Origin: an uncultured Actinomycetes bacterium
GTDB taxonomy: Bacteria > Actinomycetota > Actinomycetes > S36-B12
Reading direction: 5' to 3'
DNA length: 29,776 nucleotides
NCBI GenBank assembly: GCA_937902285.1
Contig: CALGTB010000327.1
Location: 1 to 29,776 of the forward strand
Shown here: in pieces, positions 7,882-14,623 of the stretch
Layout of the letters: each line of letters opens with the position of its first letter
Position numbering within the stretch: the stretch's first letter is position 1
Made by a program: the position numbers and the translations under genes
The notes under the pieces: model-generated
What the model saw: only the letters and a program-made list of their open reading frames with translations
Database searches by the model: none
What the model was told of the DNA's origin: nothing

Positions 7882-8685
7882 TCACGAAGGCCGACGGTCT
7901 CTGACCTGCTCGGCGAAACGGCCCACGGCCTCCGCGACCGCATCGGGCCGCTCGACGCCGGCCAAGTGCCCGGCACCCTCGACGACGGCCAGCTCGCTGG
8001 TGGCGAGGCGCTCGAGCATGAGGTCCTGCTCGGCCCGTGGGCTCAGGGCATCCTCGACCCCCCACACCACCAGGGCAGGCGCCGCGAGGCCGGCGAGCAC
8101 CGGCCCCGAGTCCGGACGCCGTGCCATGGCGCGCTGGTACCAGGCCACTGACTCCGGACGGGCATCCTGGAGCCACCCGCGCACCTGCTCGACGACGGCG
8201 GGTCGCGAATCACGCGTGGTCTCGCCCAGGAGTCCGGGCAGGACCGCCTGCTCGAGGATCCGGCCCGTGTCGTCCGGCGCGTCCGTGACCATGCGCGCCA
8301 GCCGCTCGCGACTGGCGCGCGCCTCGTCACCGTCGGCACTCGCCTTGGTCCCGCAGAGCACCAGGGCCCGAGCGAGGTCCGGGCGCGCCCGCAGGATCGC
8401 CATCGCCAGGTAGCCGCCCAGCGAGACCCCGCCCAGGATGCAGGGGCCGGCCTCCCGCTCGTCGATCATGGCGATGAGCGTCGCGGCGACCGCGTCGAGC
8501 GAGGGCTCGACCTCGGGGAGCGTCGAGGCCCCGAAACCGGGGAGGTCGGGCACCAGGACCCGGAAGCCCGCGTCGACGAGGCGGGCGGCCTGCGGCTCCC
8601 ACATGGCGCCGGCACAGGGGAAGGCGTGCAGCAGCACCACGGCGGGCCCGCTGCCCCGATCCACCACATGGAGGGTCCCGGTCAT
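7882..8685 (-). CDS. alpha/beta hydrolase, serine type
   Basis: This 267-residue hydrolase has a complete-looking catalytic triad: Ser88 in the nucleophile elbow GVSLGG, an Asp in VVWGVEDALSP and a His in VVEGAGHLAG. The oxyanion-hole region is VVLLHAFPCAGAMW. The pattern resembles 3-oxoadipate enol-lactonase-like or esterase-like proteins, but the substrate is not identifiable. Its ATG overlaps the stop of the upstream hydrolase gene (ATGA, 4 nt), so it is the last gene of the dehydrogenase/zinc-ribbon/hydrolase/hydrolase operon. That placement suggests an acyl or ester substrate linked to the dehydrogenase, which is inference only. Confidence 0.85.
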   Translation of the reverse strand: MTGTLHVVDRGSGPAVVLLHAFPCAGAMWEPQAARLVDAGFRVLVPDLPGFGASTLPEVEPSLDAVAATLIAMIDEREAGPCILGGVSLGGYLAMAILRARPDLARALVLCGTKASADGDEARASRERLARMVTDAPDDTGRILEQAVLPGLLGETTRDSRPAVVEQVRGWLQDARPESVAWYQRAMARRPDSGPVLAGLAAPALVVWGVEDALSPRAEQDLMLERLATSELAVVEGAGHLAGVERPDAVAEAVGRFAEQVRDRRPS

Positions 8686-9434
8686 ATGTCACTCCACCTC
8701 TCCATCGGGCCGTCCCACGTGGTCGGCAGGGGCGCTCGCCCCGGGGCGACCAGGCCCACCACCTCGTCGAGCACGACCTTCACGAACCGCTCGCCGACCC
8801 ACAGGTGCTTGGCCCCCGGGATCCCGCGCACGTCGGCGTTCGACATGATCGCGAACCTGCGCTCGGCATCCATCGGCACGAGGTAGTCATCGAACTCCGG
8901 CACGAGGCACACGACGGGCCGGCCGTCCTCGTTCCATGCGGCGAGGTCGGCATCCGTCGAGAAGCGCAAGGGCGGTGACAGCAGGATCGCCCCGGCCACG
9001 GGTGGCACATCGCCGTGGCGGAGGACCACGTCGGTGCCGAACGACCATCCCACGAGCCAGGGGTCGGGCAGCCCGCGGCGCACGACCTCGTCGATGGCCG
9101 ACCGGAGGTCTCGACCCTCGCCTCGGGCCTCGTCGAACTCCCCATCACTCGTGCCGGCCGCGCTCGTCGTCCCGCGGGTGTTGAAGCGGAGCACAGCGAT
9201 CCCGGCGAGCGCGGGCAGGCGCCAGGCCATCTTCCGCAGCACGTGGCTGTCCATCATGCCCCCGTGGGTGGGCAGCGGGTGGACGCAGACCACCGTGCCC
9301 GTCACCGGGCCCTCGAGCGGCAGGGCGAGCTCGCCGACGAGGTGCAGGCCGTCGGAGGTGGTGAGCCGCAGCGGGTCGCGGCGTGCCGGCAGGACGGAGT
9401 TCGCCACGACCTCGGCGCCGGGTGGGTTCTGCAC
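8682..9434 (-). CDS. alpha/beta hydrolase, dienelactone hydrolase/CocE-like
   Basis: This 250-residue alpha/beta hydrolase has a nucleophile elbow GWSFG with Ser131, HPLPTHGGMMDSHV near residue 52, FNTRGTTSAAG near 84, an acidic cluster PEFDDYLVP, and a C-terminal His in GAKHLWVGE. This set is typical of the actinobacterial family annotated as alpha/beta hydrolase or KANL3/Tex30-like; no substrate is known to me. I chose the GTG at 9434, 5 nt after the stop of the preceding gene, because the conserved region begins soon after it. An ATG at 9479 would overlap the upstream gene by 40 nt and is the alternative. The stop overlaps the next hydrolase by 4 nt. Confidence 0.78.
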   Translation of the reverse strand: MQNPPGAEVVANSVLPARRDPLRLTTSDGLHLVGELALPLEGPVTGTVVCVHPLPTHGGMMDSHVLRKMAWRLPALAGIAVLRFNTRGTTSAAGTSDGEFDEARGEGRDLRSAIDEVVRRGLPDPWLVGWSFGTDVVLRHGDVPPVAGAILLSPPLRFSTDADLAAWNEDGRPVVCLVPEFDDYLVPMDAERRFAIMSNADVRGIPGAKHLWVGERFVKVVLDEVVGLVAPGRAPLPTTWDGPMERWSDI

Positions 9435-9439
9435 GATCG

Positions 9440-9724
9440 CTACCGCCGTGGCCCGCGTCGGTCGCGAGCCGCCCAGCACGGGGTGTGCCAGTGGCGCCGG
9501 TTCTCGAGGTCGCGCTCGTCATCGGCACGCCAAGCGACGACATGCGGAGTGGCCTGCGGGATCACCTGGTCGCAGCCCGGGCAGCGGTACGGCTTCGTCG
9601 CCGCGGCCCCGGTGGTGCGCTGCACGATCCAGTCGCCGTCGGGGTGCGACTCGGTGGTGCGACTGGCGAAGGTCGGCCCCAGCTCCTTCGCCTCGTCGAC
9701 CTTGCGCCGGTGCTTGCGACCCAT
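9440..9724 (-). CDS. small zinc-ribbon-like conserved actinobacterial protein
   Basis: This 94-residue basic protein begins MGRKHRRKVDEAKELG. In its second half it carries YRCPGCDQVI and, further on, NRRHWHTPCW, which together look like a C-x2-C...H/C zinc-binding fold. The C-terminus is Arg-rich. I recognise it as the type of small conserved actinobacterial protein often found without a functional name, but not its role; nucleic-acid or protein binding is possible. Its ATG overlaps the stop of the 3-hydroxyacyl-CoA dehydrogenase gene by one base (TGATG), so translation is coupled. It is too short for many gene finders but has good operon context on both sides. Confidence 0.75.
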   Translation of the reverse strand: MGRKHRRKVDEAKELGPTFASRTTESHPDGDWIVQRTTGAAATKPYRCPGCDQVIPQATPHVVAWRADDERDLENRRHWHTPCWAARDRRGPRR

Positions 9725-11487
9725 CAGGCGTAGTCCCGGAAGCCCCGACCCGTCTTGCGACCGAGGTACCCGGCGGTGACCAGGTGCTCCAGGCGGGGAG
9801 CCGGTGCGAAACCGGGCTCGCGGAACTCGCGGTAGAGGGTCTGCTGGATGGCGAGCGAGACGTCGAGCCCGACCACGTCGAGCAGCTCGAAGGGACCCAT
9901 CGGGTACCCGCAGCCCTTCTTCATCGCCAGGTCGATGTCGTCGGCCGAGGCGTAGTTCGCCTGCAGCATCCGGACCGAGTCGTTGAGGTACGGGAACAGG
10001 AGCGCGTTGACGATGAAGCCGGCCCGGTCGCCGCACTCGACGGGATGCTTGCCGATGGCGCGGCAGACGGCTGTGGCCGTCGCGACCACCTCGTCTGAGG
10101 TAGCCACCGTGCGCACGACCTCGACCAGGCGCATGAGGGTGGCGGGATTGAAGAAGTGCAGCCCCACGACGTCCTCGGGCCTCGTCGTGACGGCGGCCAT
10201 GTCGATGACCGGAAGGCTCGACGTCGTGGTTGCCAGCACCGCTCCGGGCCGGCAGATGCCGTCGAGGCGGGCGAAGAGGTCGAGCTTCACATCGAGGTCC
10301 TCGACGACCGCCTCGACGACGAGGTCGACGCTCGCAAGGTCGGCGAGGTCGCTCGTGCCGGTGATCCGTGCGAGAGCGGCGTCGCGGTCGGCGGCCTCGA
10401 GCTTGCCCCGCTCGACGGCCTTGGCCGTCGACGCCTCGATGCGCGAGCGCACGGCAGCGACCTTCTCGTCACCGCGCGCGACGTAGACGACGTCCATGCC
10501 CGCCTTGGCGAACACCTCGACGATCCCCGAGGCCATGGTGCCCGAGCCGACCACGCCCACGCTGCGCACGTCGCGCGTCGCGATCGACTCGTCCGGAGAC
10601 TCGTCCGCAGCGTCGACGACCACCGGCGAGCCGGGCGCCTCGTAGGCGTAGAAGCCGCGCCCGGACTTGCGGCCGCGATGCCCCGCGGTGACCATCTGCT
10701 TGAGGATCGGGCTCGGCGCATGCAGCCGGTCGCGGCCCTGCTTGTACATCGTGTCGAGGATCTCGTAGGCGGTGTCGAGTCCGATCAGGTCGAGCAGCAT
10801 GAGCGGGCCCATCGGATAGCCGCAGCCGAGCCTCATGGCCGCGTCGATGTCCTCACGGGTGGCGTAGCGCGACTCGTACATCGACACGGCGTGGTTGAGG
10901 TAGCCGAACAGCAGGGCGTTCGCGATGAACCCCGCCTTGTCGTCGACGACGACCGGCTGCTTGCCCAGGCTGCGTGCGAACTCGACGGCCCGGTCGACGG
11001 TGTCCTGCGAGGAGACCACCGTGCGGACCACCTCGACGAACGCCTGGACCGGTGCGGGGTTGAAGAAGTGGATGCCCACGACGTTGGCCGGCCGCTGCGT
11101 CGCCACGGCGATGTCGGTCACCGACAGGGAGGAGGTGTTCGACGCGAGGATCGCACCGGCGCCCACCACGGCATCGACCCGGGCGAACAGGTCCTTCTTC
11201 AGGTCCAGGCTCTCGGACACCGCCTCGACAACGAGGTCGGCGCCCGCCAGGTCCGCGAGATCGGTCGTGAACGTGATGCGCGCCAGAAGCGCGGCCTGGT
11301 CCTCGGCCGTCAGCTTCCCGCGGGCGACCGCGCGACCTGTGGAGCCCTCGAGGGAGGCCCGGCCGCGGGCCAGGGCGTCCTCGGCTCCCTCGACCGCCAC
11401 CACCGCGTAGCCGTTGCGGGCGATCACCTCGGCGATGCCGGCTCCCATGGTGCCCAGGCCGATGACCCCGACCGTCGAGATGGTCAT
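9724..11487 (-). CDS. 3-hydroxyacyl-CoA dehydrogenase, tandem-duplicated two-domain fusion
   Basis: This 587-residue protein consists of two complete 3-hydroxybutyryl-CoA dehydrogenase units joined head to tail (about residues 1-285 and 308-587). Such enzymes oxidise 3-hydroxyacyl-CoA or reduce acetoacetyl-CoA. Rossmann motifs are GVIGLGTMGAGIA in the first unit and GVVGSGTMASGIV in the second. The catalytic Ser/His/Glu/Asn set can be placed in both: S119, H140, E152, N190 and S423, H444, E456, N494. Both units also have the C-terminal GYPMGP and GRKSGRGF/GRKTGRGF motifs. The residue that usually selects NAD is Glu33 in unit one but Ala337-Arg338 in unit two. The ATG at 11487 is preceded by an AAGGGA Shine-Dalgarno. 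It leads an operon with the zinc-ribbon and hydrolase genes, and fits between the thiolase and Ccr steps. Confidence 0.93.
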   Translation of the reverse strand: MTISTVGVIGLGTMGAGIAEVIARNGYAVVAVEGAEDALARGRASLEGSTGRAVARGKLTAEDQAALLARITFTTDLADLAGADLVVEAVSESLDLKKDLFARVDAVVGAGAILASNTSSLSVTDIAVATQRPANVVGIHFFNPAPVQAFVEVVRTVVSSQDTVDRAVEFARSLGKQPVVVDDKAGFIANALLFGYLNHAVSMYESRYATREDIDAAMRLGCGYPMGPLMLLDLIGLDTAYEILDTMYKQGRDRLHAPSPILKQMVTAGHRGRKSGRGFYAYEAPGSPVVVDAADESPDESIATRDVRSVGVVGSGTMASGIVEVFAKAGMDVVYVARGDEKVAAVRSRIEASTAKAVERGKLEAADRDAALARITGTSDLADLASVDLVVEAVVEDLDVKLDLFARLDGICRPGAVLATTTSSLPVIDMAAVTTRPEDVVGLHFFNPATLMRLVEVVRTVATSDEVVATATAVCRAIGKHPVECGDRAGFIVNALLFPYLNDSVRMLQANYASADDIDLAMKKGCGYPMGPFELLDVVGLDVSLAIQQTLYREFREPGFAPAPRLEHLVTAGYLGRKTGRGFRDYA

Positions 11488-11619
11488 GTCTGTCCCTTCA
11501 CGAGCCCCGAGCGGGCCCTGATCGTCGGTCCGACCCTATCCCGCACGCGCCGTCGATCCCGCCCGGCAACCGGCGGCCAAGCGACCGCCGACCGGCCGCC
11601 GCCTTGGCGAGTCGCAACC

Positions 11620-11736
11620 CGGGACAGATCGGCATTCGTGCCCGTTTCGCCCCGGTCCAGCTTCCGTTTGTCCCGTGGAACGGGACAAACGGAGAGTTGC
11701 CGGCCGGACGTGGCCGAAAGTGCACCGTTGTCCCGT
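11620..11736. repeat. Imperfect palindromic element with central perfect hairpin
   Basis: Four copies of a motif close to CCGTTTGTCCCG occur in alternating orientation at 11620-11632 (reverse, two mismatches), 11664-11675 (forward), 11681-11692 (reverse) and 11725-11735 (forward, one base shorter). The two inner copies form a perfect 13-bp stem (11663-11675 with 11681-11693) around the loop TGGAA. The outer copies lie about 44 bp from the inner ones on each side, so the whole is near-symmetric. Reading outward in either direction gives similar peptides beginning FVP..GTNG, which again shows the symmetry rather than a gene. It could be a REP/MITE-like element or a structured 3' region of nucS. 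Confidence 0.6.
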
Positions 11737-11747
11737 CCTTGGGCGGG
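11732..11747 (-). terminator. possible terminator hairpin downstream of nucS
   Basis: A GC-rich 6-bp stem (CCCGCC with GACGGG, one G-U pair) with loop CAAG begins 9 nt after the nucS stop on the minus strand. There is no U-tract, so it is at best a weak or Rho-assisted terminator. The larger hairpin of the palindromic element follows immediately. Confidence 0.3.
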
Positions 11748-11756
11748 TGCTGCGGG

Positions 11757-12437
11757 CTAGAAGAGCCGGGCGTCCTTGTCGTCGTGCCCGCGCAGTGCGT
11801 CGTAGTCGAGCACCACGCACTCGATGCCTCGGTCCTGTGCCAGCACCCGCGCCTGCGGCTTGATCTCCTGGGCCGCGAAGATGCCCCGGACCGGGGCGAG
11901 CAGGGGGTCGCGATTGAGCAGGTCGAGGTAGCGCGTCAGCTGCTCGACCCCGTCGATCTCCCCCCTCCGCTTGATCTCGATCGCGACCGCGAGGCCGGAC
12001 GCGTCGCGGCACAGCAGGTCGACGGGACCGATGGCCGTCGGGTACTCGCGACGCACGAGCCGCCAGCCCTCCCCCAGCACCCCCACCTGGGCGGCCAGCA
12101 GCGCCTGGAGGTGCGCCTCCACGCCGTCCTTGACGAGCCCCGGGTCGACGCCCAGGTCGTGCTCGGTCGCGTGCACCACCTCGTGGATGGAGATGACCAG
12201 CTGCTCCCCGGCCTTGTTCTCGACCGTCCAGACCTCGACGACGCCCTCCTGGTCGGACGGCGTGATCCGCGTGGTGCAGGGCGGGCTCATCCAGTTGAGA
12301 GGCTTGTACGAGCCGCCGTCGGAGTGGATGAGGACGGACCCGTCCGCCTTGAGCATGATCGCGCGCGTGGCCTCCGGGAGGTGCGCGGTGAGCCGCCCGA
12401 CGTAGTCGACGGAGCAGCGGGCCACGGTGAAGCGCAT
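11757..12437 (-). CDS. nucS: mismatch-specific endonuclease NucS
   Basis: This 226-residue enzyme cuts DNA at mismatches and carries out the mismatch repair that Actinobacteria and Archaea use in place of MutS/MutL. The N-terminal DNA-binding part has SDGGSYKPLNWM (about 39-50). The PD-(D/E)XK nuclease core shows Asp140 (GPVDLL), Glu154 and Lys156 (AIEIKRRG). The C-terminus ends in DARLF, the type of tail that binds the sliding clamp. The start was set at the ATG at 12437 rather than the GTG at 12440, because a TACGGT -10 element lies exactly 6 nt before the ATG and no Shine-Dalgarno is present. It is divergent from an exporter operon across 53 bp. Confidence 0.94.
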   Translation of the reverse strand: MRFTVARCSVDYVGRLTAHLPEATRAIMLKADGSVLIHSDGGSYKPLNWMSPPCTTRITPSDQEGVVEVWTVENKAGEQLVISIHEVVHATEHDLGVDPGLVKDGVEAHLQALLAAQVGVLGEGWRLVRREYPTAIGPVDLLCRDASGLAVAIEIKRRGEIDGVEQLTRYLDLLNRDPLLAPVRGIFAAQEIKPQARVLAQDRGIECVVLDYDALRGHDDKDARLF

Positions 12438-12443
12438 CACGCA

Positions 12444-12449
12444 ACCGTA
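12444..12449 (-). promoter_or_regulatory. -10 element of a leaderless nucS promoter
   Basis: TACGGT fits TAnnnT and ends 6 nt before the nucS ATG (12437). No Shine-Dalgarno is present. It lies back to back with the promoter of the exporter operon, whose -10 is only about 30 bp away. Confidence 0.6.
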
Positions 12450-12478
12450 CCGGCCCGCATCAGGGGGCTCCCGCGTGC

Positions 12479-12484
12479 CATGAT
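12479..12484 (+). promoter_or_regulatory. -10 element of a leaderless promoter for the ABC exporter operon
   Basis: CATGAT keeps A2, T3, A5 and T6 of the -10 consensus and ends 6 nt before the GTG at 12491. No Shine-Dalgarno is seen. Confidence 0.5.
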
Positions 12485-12490
12485 CGCGGA

Positions 12491-13360
12491 GTGAGCGATG
12501 CGGCCATCCTCGTACGAGACCTCCGCAAGAGCTACGGCGACCTCGAGGCGGTCGCCGGCGTCGACTTCGAGATCCCCTTCGGCGAGTGCTTCGCCCTGCT
12601 GGGTCCCAACGGCGCCGGCAAGACGACCGTGACCGAGATCCTCGAGGGCTACCGCACGCGTGACTCCGGGACGGCCGAGGTCCTGGGCGTCGATCCGTCG
12701 AACGGCGACCGGCACTGGAAGTCGCAGATCGGCATCGTCCTGCAGACCGACCGCGACCTCGGCGACCTCACCGTGACGGAGGCGGTCCACCACTTCGCCG
12801 GCTACTACCCCGACCCGCGCGATCCGGACGAGGTCATCGAGGCGGTGGGCCTCACCGAGAAGCGCAGGGCCCGCAACCTCAAGCTCTCCGGCGGTCAGCG
12901 ACGCCGGCTCGACGTGGCCCTGGGCATCATCGGACGGCCCCGCGTGCTCTTCCTCGACGAGCCCACGACCGGATTCGACCCTGAGGCCCGCCGCGACTTC
13001 TGGGACCTCATCGACGGACTCAAGGCGGAGGGCACGACGATCCTTCTCACGACGCACTACCTCGAGGAGGCCGAGCACCTGGCCGATCGCGTGGCGGTGA
13101 TCTCGCGCGGACGCGTCGTGGCCTGCGACACCCCAGCGCAGCTCGGCGGGCGTGAGACCAGCACGGCTCGGGTGGGCTGGATGGAGGGTGACGAGCACCG
13201 GGAGGAGCGCACCATGGAGCCGACCGCCCTCGTTGCCGACCTCGCTGCACGCTTCGGAGGCGAGGTACCGGGACTCACTGTCGACCGAGCCCGGCTCGAG
13301 GACATCTACCTGTCGCTGCTCGACGGCGACCGTGAGGCAGCGGCAGGAGACAGCCGATGA
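12491..13360 (+). CDS. ABC exporter ATP-binding protein, DrrA-like
   Basis: This 289-residue ATPase subunit belongs to an ABC-2-type exporter. It has Walker A GPNGAGKTTV near residue 38, the signature LSGGQRRRLDV, Walker B RVLFLDEPTTGFDPEAR and the H-loop LLTTHYLEEAE. The C-terminal extension after about residue 215 is the regulatory tail seen in drug/lipid/antibiotic exporters of the DrrA group. The GTG start at 12491 is supported by a -10-like hexamer 6 nt upstream. The stop overlaps the permease ATG (ATGA). The exported substrate is unknown; neither neighbour, nucS or a DUF2007 protein, helps. Confidence 0.92.
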   Translation: MSDAAILVRDLRKSYGDLEAVAGVDFEIPFGECFALLGPNGAGKTTVTEILEGYRTRDSGTAEVLGVDPSNGDRHWKSQIGIVLQTDRDLGDLTVTEAVHHFAGYYPDPRDPDEVIEAVGLTEKRRARNLKLSGGQRRRLDVALGIIGRPRVLFLDEPTTGFDPEARRDFWDLIDGLKAEGTTILLTTHYLEEAEHLADRVAVISRGRVVACDTPAQLGGRETSTARVGWMEGDEHREERTMEPTALVADLAARFGGEVPGLTVDRARLEDIYLSLLDGDREAAAGDSR

Positions 13361-14193
13361 GCGCCATCACCAGCCCCCAGCCTCAGACCGTCGCCATTCC
13401 CGGCACCTGGGCCATCGGCCGCCGGCGGATCGTGATCGAGCTCAAGCAGTTCTTCCGCGACGGCAACTCGGCCCTGTGGAACTTCGCGTTCCCGATGATC
13501 CTGCTCGTCATCTTCGGGTCGGTCTTCGGCGGGCAGGACATCGGTCCCGACATCACGTTCACCCAGTACTTCGTCGCCGGGATGATCGCCTCCGGAGTTC
13601 TCTACACGTCGTTCCAGAACCTGGCCATCGCCATCCCCCTCGAGCGGGAGGACGGCACGCTCAAGCGGCTCGGCGGCACGCCCATGCCGAAGGTGTCGTA
13701 CTTCATCGGGAAGATCGGCACCGTCTTCGTCGCCTACACCGCACAGGTCACCATCCTCATCGCCGTCGGCGTGCTGTTCTACGACATCTCGCTGCCCAGC
13801 ACCACCCTCCAGTGGTTCACCTTCCTGTGGGCCAGCCTCCTCGGCCTGGTCTCGTGCACCCTGCTCGGCATCGCCTTCTCCGTCGTGCCGAAGAACGGCC
13901 GTGGCGCCTCGGCCATCGTCGCGCCGATCGTCCTCGTTCTGCAGTTCACGTCGGGGGTCTTCTTCGTCTTCAACCAGCTTCCCCAGTGGATGCAGGTGTT
14001 CGCGTCCTTCTTCCCGCTGAAGTGGCTGGCGCAGGCGATGCGCAGCGTGTTCCTGCCCGAGTCGGCCGCCGTCATCGAGGTGTCCGGCGCGTGGGAGCTG
14101 GGGATGTGCGCGCTCGTGCTGTCCATCTGGGTAGTCGTCGGCCTGGTGCTCTCGATCGTCTTCTTCCGCTGGACGCCCCGAGGCTCCAACTAG
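13357..14193 (+). CDS. ABC-2 type exporter permease, DrrB-like
   Basis: This 278-residue membrane subunit partners the preceding ATPase. About six hydrophobic segments are visible, starting with ALWNFAFPMILLVIFGSVFG near residue 39. The ABC-2 family stretch LEREDGTLKRLGGTPMP, a cytoplasmic loop near residue 95, and VLQFTSGVFFVFNQLPQWMQ near 195 support the family. The ATG overlaps the ATPase stop by 4 nt, with an AGGAGA Shine-Dalgarno upstream in the ATPase coding sequence. It probably exports a lipid, drug or metabolite; the substrate is not determinable. Confidence 0.92.
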   Translation: MSAITSPQPQTVAIPGTWAIGRRRIVIELKQFFRDGNSALWNFAFPMILLVIFGSVFGGQDIGPDITFTQYFVAGMIASGVLYTSFQNLAIAIPLEREDGTLKRLGGTPMPKVSYFIGKIGTVFVAYTAQVTILIAVGVLFYDISLPSTTLQWFTFLWASLLGLVSCTLLGIAFSVVPKNGRGASAIVAPIVLVLQFTSGVFFVFNQLPQWMQVFASFFPLKWLAQAMRSVFLPESAAVIEVSGAWELGMCALVLSIWVVVGLVLSIVFFRWTPRGSN

Positions 14194-14233
14194 CGGTCGG
14201 GCATCTCGCCTCGCGCCGGAGCGCCGGAGCCTG

Positions 14234-14239
14234 CACCAT
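14234..14239 (+). promoter_or_regulatory. -10-like element before the DUF2007-like gene
   Basis: CACCAT has A2, A5 and T6 of the -10 consensus and ends 6 nt before the GTG at 14246. It is the weakest member of the leaderless set seen in this window, and read-through from the exporter operon 52 bp upstream is also possible. Confidence 0.35.
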
Positions 14240-14245
14240 TGGCGG

Positions 14246-14572
14246 GTGCCCTCGTGGAACGCCTTCTCCTTCGCCTTCGGCCCGCTCGTGGCGGCCGGGC
14301 TGATCGGGGTGTTCGCCCTCATCCTGCGGTGGGCGTTCCGGCGCGGGTCCTCCGTGGTGGCGGCACCCGCCCGTCGGGGCAGCACGGACGAGTACGGGCT
14401 CCTCGTGGCGGTGGCTGCACCGTCGACGTACGTCGAGGGCGAGATCCTGCGGCGGCGGCTCGAGGAGAGCGGCGTGCGCGCCAACCTCGCCTCCACCCTC
14501 GACGGGCCCCGGCTCATGGTGTGGCCCGCAGACGAGCAGCGGGCCCGCTCGCTGCTGACCAGCGGTCGCTGA
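14246..14572 (+). CDS. small membrane-anchored DUF2007-like protein
   Basis: This 108-residue protein has one N-terminal transmembrane helix (about residues 8-30) followed by Arg residues, which places the rest in the cytoplasm. The soluble part reads EGEILRRRLEESGVRANLAS and ends in LMVWPADEQRARSLL. This matches the pattern of the DUF2007 'putative signal transducing' domain (alpha/beta ferredoxin-like, about 65 residues). Its function is unknown to me. The GTG at 14246 is chosen because the hydrophobic helix starts within a few residues and a -10-like hexamer lies 6 nt upstream. It converges with murA, 32 bp apart. Confidence 0.72.
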   Translation: MPSWNAFSFAFGPLVAAGLIGVFALILRWAFRRGSSVVAAPARRGSTDEYGLLVAVAAPSTYVEGEILRRRLEESGVRANLASTLDGPRLMVWPADEQRARSLLTSGR

Positions 14573-14623
14573 CCTCGCGTACCAGCTGTCTCGGACGGCC
14601 CGTGCTAGCGGTCGCTGACCTCG
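14561..14623. repeat. 17-bp direct repeat at the ends of two convergent genes
   Basis: AGCGGTCGCTGACCTCG occurs at 14561-14577 and again at 14607-14623, 46 bp apart. The first copy encodes the last residues and stop of the DUF2007-like gene. The second copy, read on the minus strand, encodes the last residues and stop of murA. A small tandem duplication is the simplest explanation. Confidence 0.75.

Noticed and set aside
7861..7919. Imperfect direct repeat (TGACCTGC followed by CG.CGAA) at the acyltransferase/hydrolase convergent ends
   Set aside because: Several mismatches and a gap within less than 20 bp make chance likely, unlike the perfect 17-bp repeat at 14561-14623.
11498..11725. Short minus-strand open frame in the 11488-11756 gap
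   Set aside because: Its peptide comes from the palindromic element; the same peptide pattern appears on the other strand, so the similarity reflects DNA symmetry and not a protein. There is no Shine-Dalgarno or -10 element before it.
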